Of a DNA stretch of 64,000 bases, positions 11,271-21,670 are shown one piece after another. The notes under the pieces are model-generated. The model had not been told where the DNA came from. It saw only the letters and a list, made by a program, of their open reading frames with translations, and searched no databases. Each line of letters begins with the position of its first letter. Position 1 is the stretch's first letter. The DNA lies in contig CM043942.1 of NCBI GenBank assembly GCA_014529385.2, positions 26,292,469 to 26,356,468 on the forward strand, read 5' to 3'. The stretch is from Adiantum capillus-veneris. Taxonomy: Eukaryota > Streptophyta > Polypodiopsida > Polypodiales > Pteridaceae. The position numbers were made by a program, and so were the translations under genes.

Positions 11271-12290
11271 CACGATTGGAGGTTCTCATTTCAGTCAGGG
11301 CCTGCTCAAAGACTATCCCAGCCCTGTTCTTCAAGCTTCAGGGTGGGGGATGACTATAGCCAGTTGTAGTAGAGGCTCCGCAGGTAGCAGAGTGCTGTTT
11401 CCAGAGGATCCTAGTTGTGGGCATCTGTGGGAGGACTTGCGTCATAGACCCTGACCCAGCAGCTCTTGAGAATGGACACTGGAGGCTATGGGCTTGGGAG
11501 TGTTTTCCACTGGCACGAGTACAGTGGGATCCTGGTGAGTAGCTATGGAGGGACCCATTATCTTTTGCAGACCACCCAGGAGTCCCCTTCTTTCAGTACA
11601 CTGTTCGGCTTGGACGTCATATACTTGCAGCACAGAGAAAGGCCCGCCCCGCTACAGCACATCATTGGCAGGAGGAGGGCCTCACAGTCGAGTTCTTGGT
11701 AGCATTTTGGGAGAGGCCATGGGACTCTAGACAGCCAAGGCGCATCACCTTGTTTCAGTGGCTGGTTGCACACAGAGCTACAGCAGTAGGGAGCTGGCTT
11801 GTGCATAGTGGTCTCTCGGCCGCATGTGCAGCATGTGACCAGTTGGTGGAGAGTTAGCGTCACTGTCTTTGGGACTGTCCCTCTGCCCAGCAGGTGTGGC
11901 TATGAGTTCTTTGGCTGATGCCTACTCTCTCCACGGCTAGATAGTACACTTGGGGGGCAGCGGCTTGGTCCACTCTCACGGGCCCGGCACTACAGTTTGA
12001 GCTATCTTCCACCAGCAGGATGATAGTGATACAGGGGGGCGACCTACACTCTAGCTTGCTAAAGAGCTTACTCCACAGGAGTGGTGCAATGAGAGAGAGG
12101 AGTGTTGGGAGCTCATCAGTGGCCTGACACTTTGGTTCATCCGGCAGGCCCGCTATTTTTGCATTTTTGAGGCTCGCTCTGTGCCACCAGCAGAGACTAT
12201 TTGTGACTTTTGGCTAAAGCTGATCCATACTCTCAGAGGACAGCTTGAGGGACTACAAGGAAGCTCCGACCGCATGTAGGAGTGCTGCAA
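11271..12290 (+). pseudogene. LINE ORF2 C-terminus with zf-RVT-like domain
   Basis: The region at about 11755-11900 reads FQWLVAHRATAVGSWLVHSG, then CAACDQ and HCLWDCPSAQQVW. This is the Cys/His pattern of the zinc-binding domain that follows many plant LINE reverse transcriptases. One in-frame stop splits it (ES*RHC). The final tail (ECWELISGL to QLEGLQGSS) is shared with the fragment at 1-300. Function beyond probable nucleic-acid binding is not established. Confidence 0.8.
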
Positions 12291-12538
12291 GGCTTTCCTT
12301 TGACTCTAGCGCCCTGGGCCTTTCTACATGATTGTCTAGGGTGTGCTCGGATGGCACTACCATCCACCTATGTGGCTCTTTCCTCCTCCCATCTCTTGAT
12401 TTAGCCTCATTGTGTATATGTTGTTCTTTCATTGGGAGAGTGTCCCCATCATGTTTGTTGTAGCCCTCTCTTGCAGAGGTGGTTGTAGCCCTATGGGCAG
12501 TTTTCATTAACTAATAGAAGGATCTTTTTCTTGAAAAA

Positions 12539-12552
12539 AAGTATTCTCTCTT
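12539..12552. repeat. Right target-site duplication of the LINE
   Basis: AAGTATTCTCTCTT directly follows (and overlaps by two A's) the poly-A tail of the LINE and matches 5730-5743 exactly. Confidence 0.9.
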
Positions 12553-13535
12553 AAATTCTTTCCATTTGTGCTCTGTAGTTAAAATTCATGTGGTTGGCTC
12601 AAAACCTCCACCGCCCACTAATGAGGTAGAGCACATTGATCGCCAGCTTCCTTGCTACAAACCAATGTCTTGCTTCCCAGTCCATAGAGATTTGGTAGTA
12701 ATTGTAGACTTAAACAATGTGCTTTCTTGTGTGCAGATAAGCGCAAAGGATTGGAACCCCCAGATTAAACATGTTGTACTTTGACAAAGGAAAGGGGGAT
12801 GATAACGTCACCTACTATGTACAAAATGATGCAGAATTATTCTTTCTTGGACTCTAATATAAAGTAGATACTTTTTTATGGTCATTGCGCGCATGCCACA
12901 ATCTTAAGAAGGGTATGGAAAAGTGCATATCTCAGGCCAAGCGTTGTCTGAGTGGGTGGCTGGCATAGAACTGCTGCCATGTTAGCAGTTGGGAATATGG
13001 AAACCCCCCAAAGAAAATGTTTTTCAAAAACCAAAAAACTTTTGGTACATCTTTCTTAAGTTCAACAAGTCTAACACTTTACTGTTGGATGATCCCTTTA
13101 TAAGATGTACTTCAATGATCCTAGTAACTTTGTCACTCTACCTGGGATAGAAAAGCAAAATGAGAGGCAGTGAGAGAATTTCCTCAAGGAGGATGTTGCC
13201 TCATTTATAGAGTGGGCTGAGACTCCTGATAGAGCCAAGACTATTAGGGAATTTCCATTTGATGCCAGGAAGGACGAACTTGCACAATTGGATTGGGATC
13301 TGGCACATGGAAAAGTACGGGCACAACCAAAAATTCTTGCACCAAAAATGCCACCTCCAGCAACCAATTAGAAGTGGCCACGTCGGCAAGAATGGCTAGA
13401 ACAGTCTTCTCACTAACTGACTTTACTCCTTGAAAAAGCTAACTCCTTGTAAAGCAAACTATCCTTGTATCTAAACTTGAATATACTATGAAGAATTTTG
13501 CAAGTGAATTTTTTCTGCTGTTGTCAACTAGATTG
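12553..13535 (+). pseudogene. Continuation of the interrupted unrecognised region
   Basis: This is the sequence that joined 5729 before the LINE inserted. An open piece at 12566-12784 (72 codons) reads VVKIHVVGSKPPPPTNEVEH and ends with QIKHVVL. Another plus-strand frame at about 13105-13370 reads FNDPSNFVTLPGIEKQNE, then WAETPDRAKTIREFPFDA and LAQLDWDLAHGKV, with one stop. No family is recognised. From 13370 to 13535 I see nothing codable. Confidence 0.4.
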
Positions 13536-14045
13536 GGTGTTAAGTGTTGGTTAAGCGGTCAAGTGGTTCAAAGTGCTGTCCAAGTGGTACAAAGTGCTTA
13601 AAAGTGCTGGTGTGTTGGTCCATAGTGGTTCAGAGAGCTGATCAAGTGGTTCAGGTCGTTGTTAAGTGGTGGTCAAGTAGTACAAAGTGTTGTCCAAGTG
13701 CTTGAGGGGGTTGGTCAAGTGGTTCAAAGTGTTGGTCAGGTGTTTCAGAGTGCTTGTCAAGTGGTATAAAGTGCTAGCCATGTGGTTCAGGGGGTGGTCA
13801 AGTGGCTCAAGGGGCTTGTCAAGTGGTATAAAGTGCCTAAAAGTGCAGGTCAGGTGGTCATAAGTGGTCCAAAGTGCTGGTCAAGTTTTTCAGGGGGCTG
13901 GTATATGGTGTGATCAAGTGGAACAAGTGTTGTCCAAGTGGTTTAGGGGGTTGGTCAAGTGGTTAAAAGTGCTCATCAAGTGGTTCAAAGTGCTGGTCAG
14001 CTGGCCAAGTGCTCAAAAGTGCTTTCAAGTGTTTTAGAAGACGGC
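13536..14045. repeat. Minisatellite array, TCAAGTGGTTCAAAGTGCTGG type
   Basis: Degenerate units of about 20-30 bases, with the core words CAAGTGGTTCA and AAAGTGCTGGT, are repeated roughly twenty times with frequent substitution and loss. The array lies just beyond the 3' end of the minus-strand transposase-like gene. Its core, AAGTGCT, is the reverse complement of the AGCACTT core in the array at 16375-17340, so the two arrays point in opposite directions. The tandem duplication's left breakpoint (about 13732) lies inside it. Confidence 0.9.
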
Positions 14046-14269
14046 TTTTATAACTCTTTTATTAAAAGTGCTAGCTATTCAGTAGAGATGATTAGCTATA
14101 ATTTTAGAGGGAAGTAGTCAGGTGATCCCCCCCTCCGAGCTTTGATGTAGTCCTTCTTGACTCTCTTCAATATAGTTCACTACCTCCTTTTTATTTAAAT
14201 AAAAAAGTGCTAGTTACTGTTAAAAGTGATGGCCAGGTTCTCAAGTCAAATTTATAGAGATAAATCTTA

Positions 14270-17200
14270 CAAGTTCTCCTCTGGGGGTATGCTATTATAG
14301 ATTTCCTCGAATATGTCATTTAACATATCATATACATTATGCTCACCTTCCCTCAGGGACATGGAAAATCTGATGCATCACACCAAATGGGAGTAGATTA
14401 GAGCACTGGGATTGTTTACAAAAAGGACATAAGTATCATCTCGGCCATTTACCTTGTCGTAGAATAAGCCCTCAACCACATATGAATTTTTATTAATGAT
14501 GTTGTGCCATAGATCCTTTTCCTCTATTTTGGCCAGGCGCTTTTTGCTGGTGTATTTTAGGACATACAAGTCTGCATCTTCCTCCTCTGCAGTCACTACA
14601 AAGTTCTAGCCAGCCCATCAAGGCATCGCTCAGGTCATCGTGGTGGCCAGCATACATGGGGGCATATTCATCCTCATCCTGGCTCAATGCTTCTCCATCG
14701 CTTTCATTCTTAAATTGTGGGTTGTATTTGCAAGTATACCCACCCTTGCACATGATCTTTGTTGGCACATCCCCTCCATTGACCTTTGATGCATGCACCA
14801 CAAAAGCAAGAGAGAATTTTGTGCCTTAGTCTGTGCATATCCGTCTGACTGTAGCCATTGACACAGTGTCAGGATCGAGACCCTATCATGCACTTGAATT
14901 CCCATGCTATAACTCTGTCGACATCACTAAACTTGACCTCCCAGAAAGCACGATCGACTTTCTTATCTATTTGTGGGCATTGATTTTTGAGAGTTGCATT
15001 GAGGAATGCAACAACTCTTGAAGCGTTATGCAGCTCCCACTCATCAAACTTCAATTGCTCGTGTGTGAGGGATCTTTTGACCCCACTGCACCAGCCCCGT
15101 CGTGTTCACCCTTTCCATGGACTAAAGCAAGGAGATTGTGTGTCATTTCAACACTTCCCATATTGAAGAATCATGCAACAAAATAGAATGGCCGCCTTGC
15201 TTTGAATTGTGATGTAGCACCATCCGACCACACCCTATGTTGCTTGACACTATAGCCATATCCTTTCAGCCATTCATTGTGCAAAAGAAAATAGTGTTGC
15301 ACAAACAAAGTATCATGTGTATTGTCATCAGAGATGTAGAAGTGAGTCGTCTTTTGTGTAGCACCAAGCACATCACGTAAGTATGAAATGTGAATAAAGA
15401 TTGTGACCTGAGATGAATACCAATGCATTGACTGGATACCATTTTGCACCTTGAAGGAGTAATTCTCGGAAAACTTCATTATAGACACCACTACATTGTC
15501 AGAAAAATTGGCCAAAAACTCCTTGGAATCTTGAGCTTGCCACCTGTACAAGTAGTTGTGTTTGATCCCTAGTTTCGCTCAGAGCATAGAAATGAAACTC
15601 ATCGGACTGAGCTTCTGAACCACGAGGTCTTTTTGACATTTAACTAGACCTTCTTCATCCTTTTCTTGTGTAGGAACCTTGTCAAAAATCTTGACACTCA
15701 TTCTACAGATACAATCACTCTCTTTGATGGGACACAAGAAGAGCCTTTCAATCCCACAATCAGTGCATGTTCCCAAAAGACATTTGCTATGGTGAAAAGC
15801 ATTATCAGTTGGCTTTCGTCACAATACAGACTCCCATAGTTCTGTCAAGGATGAAAAGTGGCTTTTGATGATGTGAACTACACTATTCCACCACTCGAAT
15901 TGCACACAAGACACTTGCAAAAGCATGAAGTTCCATGTAGCCCATATCTTCAATGACGCATCTGATCATCAACCCTCCTTCAAGTAAACAAGCTGAACAT
16001 GGTATTCCCAACAACAGGTGTTGCGGTCCTTAACTTGCATACAAAGTATGGCTTCAGACCCTCAAAGCATCTAAGGGACATGCTAATATTAACTTTGAAC
16101 CTCCTGGAACTGCATGTACAAATCCCTCTACCACACAAAAGAAATTTAATAATACTATAAAGTACTGAAATCTAATTGCAACACTTACCTACTACCACCT
16201 CGGGGTGTATTTTCACAAAAGTAGGTATGAATTCAACTTTTGTCCACAAAAAAGGTAGGTATGTCATTTTTCCACCTTTTCAACCAAAGTGAGGTGGGGT
16301 CGGTTGAGCAGTGGGAGTTGGTGTCTATTTCTAGAATTTCACAATTTCTACTTCAGTTTTTTGTATTGTTGAACTTTTGTCCACTAGTAAAGCAATTCAA
16401 TGCACTTGGAGAACACTCTGAAGCACTTTGGGGCACTTTTAAGCACTCTGCAACACTTTAAAGTACTTTGGGGCACTTGAAAGCACTCTTTTGCACTTTG
16501 TCAAACTTTCAAGCAACCTGTCATGCACTTTGGTGCCCTTTGAAGCACTCTTCAGCGCTGTAAAGCACTTTGGGGCACTTGAAAGCACTCTGAAGCACTT
16601 TAGTGCACTTTAAGAGCACTTTGAGGCACTTTGTGGCATTTGATAGAACTCTGAAGCACTTTACAAGCACTTTGGTGCACTTTGAGCTACTTTGGTGCAC
16701 TTTACACGCACTCTAAACTACTTGGTGGCACTTTCAAGCACTTTGTGGCACTTCAAAGTGCTTTGAGACACTATGTGGCACTTTCAAGCACTATGAAGCA
16801 CTTTATGGTAGTTTCAAGCACTATGAAGCACCTTGGGGCAATTTGGTGCACTAAATAGAATTGTGTGGCACGTTGAAGCACTCTGAAGCACTTTTTGATG
16901 CTTTCAAGCACTCTAAAGCACTATAAAATACTTTGAAGCACTTTGAAGCACTCTGCAACACTTTAAAGCTCTTTTGGGCACTTGAAAGCACTTTGAAGTG
17001 CACTTTAAGTGCTCTTTGAAAGCACTTCGGTGATTTATAAGAGCACTCTGAGGCACATTGTGGCACTCTGCAACAATCCAAAGCACTTTAGAGTTTAGAA
17101 AGAACTCTGAAGAACTCTAAAGTACTTTGTGGCACTTTCAAGCACCATGAAGCACTTCAGTTCACTTTGGAAGCACTCTGAAATACTTTGAAGCACTTTT

Positions 17201-18030
17201 TGGCGCTTTCAAGCACACTTAGATACACTTTTTTGGCGCTCTCAAGCATTTGCAAGCTCTAAGTGATGCACTTTGAAGCACTTTGAGACACTTATAAAGA
17301 ATTTCAAAGCTTTTGGAAGCACCCAAAATTACTAAGGAAAGCATTGTGACACACTTTTAAGATGCTCCGGCTTATATACCTAAGGTAAATCGAGGAGATG
17401 AACCGGATGCACCACATGTGCCCTCTTGTTTGTTTTCTTTCGAACAACATCTTTCTTGTTTGGGGTAATGCGGATTTCAATCGACCAAAATTGAAACACG
17501 ATCTCTCTGATTTTGATTGTTAAGGTACTGGTTCTATGCTGTTGATGTTGACACGTGTCTAATGGAAGTGACCCCTCCTCCATATCAGTTTGCAGCCAAA
17601 AACTGGCTCTCGTGATATTTCTTTGATGAAGTCCTATTGCCTTCGCAACATCACTATTGCTCATTACATTGTCAGTCCCATTGACTCCATTGAGGCATGC
17701 CATGACATTAGCCCGTTTCAAAAATAGCTCATTGTTTGAATAAGGAGTCTTCACCTCAAACAATGTATGAAAAATGTTAGATAAAATCATCCTCCCAATT
17801 GTCTCCGATGTGGGTTGCAACACTGAGAACGTTGGATGACTGAGAAGTTGTTGTAGAATGCGCCATTGAAGACCCTCGGAAAGCCCATGTTTTATTACGT
17901 CGACACTTAGCAATCACCATCCTCTCGTGCTCGTGACATCCTTTTTTGCATGTTTCTTTCTTCCCTCTTCTTTGCAGCCCATCAGTTTTGTAGACTCAGC
18001 TTAAGATCCCTTGGGATATGCTGTGTAGCA
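14270..18030 (-). pseudogene. Uncharacterised transposase-like gene, copy 1
   Basis: Two coding blocks are read on the minus strand. The N-terminal block (about 18030-17386) contains TIGRMILSNIFHTLFEV and IRITPNKKDVVRKK, and ends HVVHPVHLLDLP before a possible splice donor AG|GTATAT. The second block (about 16127-14270) contains LRCFEGLKPYFV, RNTCCWEYHVQL, WESVLCRKPTDNAFHHSKC, HWYSSQVTIFIHISY, HFYISDD, HRVWSDGATSQFK, VDRAFWEVKFSDVDRV and YVVEGLFYDKVNG. The WSDG-SQFK and D-x-AENYSF/IQSMHW words recall a widespread, poorly named group of transposase-like proteins. Several frameshifts shared with copy 2 show it was dead before the duplication. A 42-bp deletion near 17915 is private to this copy. 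Element ends are not identified. Confidence 0.6.
16375..17340. repeat. Minisatellite array, GAAGCACTTTGGGGCACTTT type, within an apparent intron
   Basis: About 950 bases consist of degenerate units of 18-22 bases built from AAGCACTTTG, GGCACTT and GAAGCACTC. The array sits between the two coding blocks of the transposase-like gene, bounded by a plausible donor (near 17385) and acceptor (TTTTGTGTGGTAG on the minus strand, near 16128). The core AGCACTT is inverted relative to the array at 13536-14045. Confidence 0.9.
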
Positions 18031-18153
18031 GATAATGGAGGAATGTAAAGGCGGTTTGTACTGCCATTATTATTATTATGTGATTCCATGTGGAACGTGC
18101 AAGGATGCTAATGACAGAATAATAAAGAGATTCAAAACAATGCCATAGTACTC

Positions 18154-18155
<2 letters not shown>

Positions 18156-18239
<84 letters not shown>
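18156..18239. repeat. (GA)n microsatellite
   Basis: About 84 bases of uninterrupted GA lie upstream of the transposase-like gene, where they read as (CT)n on the gene's sense strand. Long CT tracts are common in plant 5' leaders and promoters. Confidence 0.98.
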
Positions 18240-18241
<2 letters not shown>

Positions 18242-18329
18242 TTTATTGAAGTTGCATATGGGTGGCAATGAGAAGCTGGTTGATATGGCTTTATGCTACG
18301 CCCGCAACCACCTGCAGTGGCTATGAAGG

Positions 18330-18332
<3 letters not shown>

Positions 18333-18415
<83 letters not shown>
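18333..18415. repeat. (GA)n microsatellite, second tract
   Basis: About 83 bases of GA lie 93 bases to the right of the first tract. The pair and the unique spacer are kept in unit 2 at 38441-38709, with different tract lengths. Confidence 0.98.
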
Positions 18416-18416
<1 letters not shown>

Positions 18417-18643
18417 CACAAGAGGCGGAGGGACCCATAGAGACAGCGTTGTAGAGAGCTTAGAGGAGTGGCGGCAGTGAGAGGGAATTTAAATGTGCAA
18501 GCAGTTACTACTTTAAGCTTTAGTATTAAAGTGAAATGGAATTGCCAACACGCCTAAATTTCAACCTATCAGCCAAAAAAGATTTTATCTTTCCTTTATA
18601 TGAAATGAAAATGAATAACCCACCATCCATTTCATCTCCTCCC

Positions 18644-18668
18644 AAAGGAGTGTCTAAGACACTCCTTT
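18644..18668. other. 11-bp perfect inverted repeat with 3-base loop
   Basis: AAAGGAGTGTC, loop TAA, GACACTCCTTT. It is kept in unit 2 near 38943-38967. It sits between the transposase-like gene's upstream region and the gypsy fragment and could be part of a small element end. Nothing else supports a function. Confidence 0.6.
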
Positions 18669-18689
18669 TTGGTACCACCTAAACACGCT

Positions 18690-18901
18690 ATTAGCCATGG
18701 AAAAGGTGACAGTAATTGCTAAAATGGCTAGACCAACAAACATCAATGAATCTCAAGCATTTATGGGACATTGTGGCTATTTTCTTAGATTCATCTACAT
18801 ATATGCAATCATAGCTAAACCCATTTATAGCATTATCACTCATTTTGAGTGGACAAATGAATGTGAGGAGTCATTCTAGAAGCTCAAACAAGCTTGGACC
18901 A
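18690..18901 (+). pseudogene. Ty3-gypsy reverse transcriptase C-terminal fragment, copy 1
   Basis: The open piece at 18697-18879 reads EKVTVIAKMARPTNINESQAF, then MGHCGYFLRFI and THFEWTNECEESF, followed after one stop by KLKQAW. This is the RT-to-RNase H junction of gypsy polymerases (P-T-x-x-E-x-x-x-F-x-G-x-x-x-Y-x-R-x-F-I). The reading resumes at 24641, beyond the inserted LTR element. The upstream RT, protease and gag parts are missing, so the gypsy element was already truncated near 18690. Confidence 0.88.
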
Positions 18902-19303
18902 TGTAATGTACCCAATATTTTTCAATACAAGTATTTCAATTACTTTGCAAATATTTGAGGTTTGCATTTTATTAAATCAAAGAGCATTCTAGTGGAATGA
19001 TCGGCTCAAAATAAGACTTTAGAACTATTAATTATGAACCTTATTCACTTGAAAACAATAACGTTGATGGGAAACTTAAGCCTCAAGATTGTATCTAATG
19101 ATAAGAGTTGACTCTTTTGGAAAGAGAGAGTAATTTTAGGAAAGGGAGAGCAATTTTAGGAAACGAGGAGTAATTTTAGAGGAGAAGGAGTAGGAAGAGT
19201 ACGTCTAGGAAAGAAAGAGAGGAGGAGCTTAGTTTAGAGCTCTTTTCTTGGGAGCCAAGTTTCATCCAAGAGGTTCGAAATCGCGCATCAAAATTCGTAT
19301 CCA

Positions 19304-19359
<56 letters not shown>

Positions 19360-19424
19360 CAGTCGTGAACGTGTACGGACTTATCTGTCCTTCCTCCCTC
19401 TATTCTTAGCTGGCCTTGAGAGCC

Positions 19425-19433
19425 TATATAAAG
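19425..19433 (+). promoter_or_regulatory. TATA box in the LTR
   Basis: TATATAAAG, followed by a pyrimidine-rich stretch. It is conserved at 23059-23067, at 39703-39711 and inverted at about 43880-43888. It probably sets the element's transcription start. A short frame starting MALKRVTRSSKDSHV lies about 215 bases downstream. Confidence 0.7.
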
Positions 19434-20100
19434 ACCCTCTCCCTTCACCTTGAGGACACACACTCTCAGAAGTGGAAGCTCTCTTGCCTTGATGTCGGAG
19501 TTATCTTCTCTGCCTCAACCTCTCTCTCTTAAGCTCTTACCCTCAAGCCATCTCCATCCCCAACTTCTTTCTCTACCATCATCGTGTTACCCCTCAAATT
19601 CTTGAGTTCTCTTTCTCATTTTATCTCTTCTCTACATCGATACGATGGCCCTGAAGCGAGTTACTCGAAGCTCGAAGGACTCTCATGTCGCTCTACCTCC
19701 AAGGAAGGAGCAAAAGAAGATATCATCTACCCCAAACGTTGCTGAAGCGGATGTATTGGTCGTGGAAGAAGTTGAAGCTGTCCAACCTCAAACACGGAAG
19801 GAATCGAACATGTTGCTAATCTGATAACACGAATTTATAATTTTGCATCGTTATACATGATGACCGGTTAGTCAAGCCTAAAAATTCCCTCAAACTATCC
19901 GAGAAACATGATTCTATCATATGAAACAAGCATATGTTTTTATAGATTAGTGAAAGAAATGTTTGATAAATTCTCACTATTTGTTGAATTGTTATTGTTA
20001 TTGTTTGATAAGTGGATTCTTATTGATATTAAGAATTGGTTGATCATGTTTGAAGAATCATTTAAAGAAAAGAATTATTGAAAGAATATCTTTTGTTTCT

Positions 20101-20320
20101 CGCGGGTAGCGAGATGATTCCGCGGTTAGCGGAGATTAAGCTCAGGTTATCAACTCTTTTTGTTACTTGCGGCTAGCGGGATGCCTTGCGGGTAGCCGGA
20201 TGCTGGGCGGTTAGCAAGATGCCTCGCGGGTAGCGGGATGCCTGGAGGGTTAGCAAGATGCCTCGCGGCGGGTAGCGTGATGCCTCGAGATGGGAAGGTT
20301 GCGCAATTCGAGGTTAGCAA
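20101..20320 (+). repeat. GC-rich minisatellite in the LTR
   Basis: Units of about 18-22 bases alternate between GCGGGTAGCGGGATGCCT and GGCGGTTAGCAAGATGCCT. The array is present in every LTR copy (also 23706-23935, inverted 43010-43245, and 51228-51425). One inversion breakpoint of unit 2 falls inside it. Confidence 0.9.
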
Positions 20321-21047
20321 ATAAATCCTTTGCAAAGGCTCTGTTGGTTAGACAGAGAAAGTCCGCGGGTAGCGGCAACTCATAAGAAATTGAGAAAGTT
20401 ATTTTTGTTGAATAATAGAGCTGTCTTCATTAGGTCTTGTTTGAATTATTTTGGTGTTGTTTGAAGGGATGTATAAAAGAACCTGTGTTTGGAATTAATT
20501 AAGGAACCTGTTTGTATATGTAAAATAGTGTGGTAAAAAGTGTGAGTGTGGGGTGGCAAGTCGGGACTGGCTCAGGTTGCCAGTCAAGGATGGGTGGTTT
20601 TGATTAGTCGAGAAACTCTCCACTCCCTCTTATTAGGAGAAGTGAAATTAGAGACTCATTGTGTCAACAGTCGAGATAACCCAAATCTACGTGACATAAG
20701 ATTACTATTTAGTTTAGATTAAGTTTTATATCGTATTTATGGTTTATGCATGGTGGCCGTGCCTCTTAAACGTGGGGAAAAAGGTGTTGTTTATGGATTC
20801 TAAATATGTCAACGAGATTTTATTTTTATGTTAGGAAACAAATTCATTACAATCCTAGATTTGTTGACTTGGCTTGTGGCATATGATCCTTATAACCACG
20901 TAAACGATGGATAGAGGACTTCCTCTCTTCTGTTGCTCGTATCTCTACTTTGTGGAAACGGAGTAGGGTATCATCAACGGAAAAGGAGAATAAAGGAAGG
21001 CCATCTATCAAAGTCGTCCCAATCTTCTCGGGGTTGGGGACCTCACA

Positions 21048-21670
21048 ATTGGTATCAGATCCTATGTTAAAGAGATTGAATTGACTACTTCAAGCTTCCT
21101 CATGTGTATGGTTTTCTATACCCATTAGCAAACTCGTAGAGATATTACGTTCTGTCGATTGATGTGTACCATAGTTATGGTCGAAACTTCCGTTAAGTTT
21201 TCTCATAGAGAGATATTTTGTAAACTCCTATATGACGTTTTGATGATTTTATGAATAGAAGATTGAGTTGTTTTTCTATAAAGAAATTATTTGACTGGTT
21301 AAGTCATGAAGTGAGTTTTTTTGGGTGCATTGAATGAGCCATGGCTGGTTTAGTCATGTGATTGGATAACCCATGACTGGTTAAGTCATGTGATGAGATT
21401 ACCCATGACTGCTTATGTTATGTGATTGAGATAATCATGACTGGTTAAGTCATATGATTAAGTTTTGATGGATTGGGTAAGTCATGACTGGTTAAGTCAT
21501 ATGACTAAGTTTTGATGGACTGGTTAAGTCAAGATTGGTTAATTCATGTGGTTGATTTTTAATGAATCAGATAAGTAATGATTGGTTAAGTCATACGATT
21601 GAACTTTTAGTGGACCGGATAAGTCTAAGTTTGGAAAGTACCCTATTGATTTGAGTTATTATAAACATTG
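21048..21670 (+). other. Primer-binding site and repeat-rich leader
   Basis: Directly after the LTR, TGGTATCAGAT (21050-21060) matches the initiator-Met-tRNA primer site except at its end; the unit 2 copy reads TCAGAGCC. From about 21286 to 21610 the leader is a tandem array of units of about 25-35 bases containing GACTGGTTAAGTCAT. No gene is seen. Confidence 0.85.

Larger units (their letters stand above)
5744..12540 (+). mobile_element. Full-length plant L1-type LINE, decayed
   Basis: A 6.8-kb non-LTR retrotransposon with a GC-rich 5' end, ORF1 (gag-like, zinc knuckle), ORF2 (AP-like endonuclease, reverse transcriptase, zf-RVT-like C-terminus) and a seven-A tail. The 14-base target-site duplication on both sides fixes the ends. 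Both ORFs are disabled by many stops and at least three frameshifts, so it cannot move by itself. It inserted into the W-V-P-K region. No RNase H domain was recognised after the RT. Confidence 0.93.
18902..21047 (+). repeat. 5' LTR of the gag-only element
   Basis: It starts TGTAATGTACCC and ends GGGACCTCACA, so the ends are TG and CA. It aligns with 22560-24635. It contains an (AT)n tract (19306-19355), a TATA box, a short ORF-like leader and a GC-rich minisatellite. At 2146 bases it is unusually long. Confidence 0.92.

Noticed and set aside
13536-14045. CRISPR-like array
   Set aside because: Units are degenerate and contiguous, with no constant repeat separated by unique spacers of fixed length, and the context is plant transposon DNA. 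It is a minisatellite.
16375-17340. CRISPR-like or centromeric satellite array
   Set aside because: Short degenerate 18-22-base units confined to one intron-like position in both gene copies; too short and local for a centromere satellite.
18262-18480. ORFs of Arg-Glu or Ser-Leu repeats at 18.1-18.5, 30.5 and 38.4-38.8 kb
   Set aside because: They are only translations of (GA)n or (CT)n microsatellites.
18644-18668. Rho-independent-type terminator
   Set aside because: The hairpin with T-run resembles a bacterial terminator, but this is plant nuclear DNA and no gene ends there.
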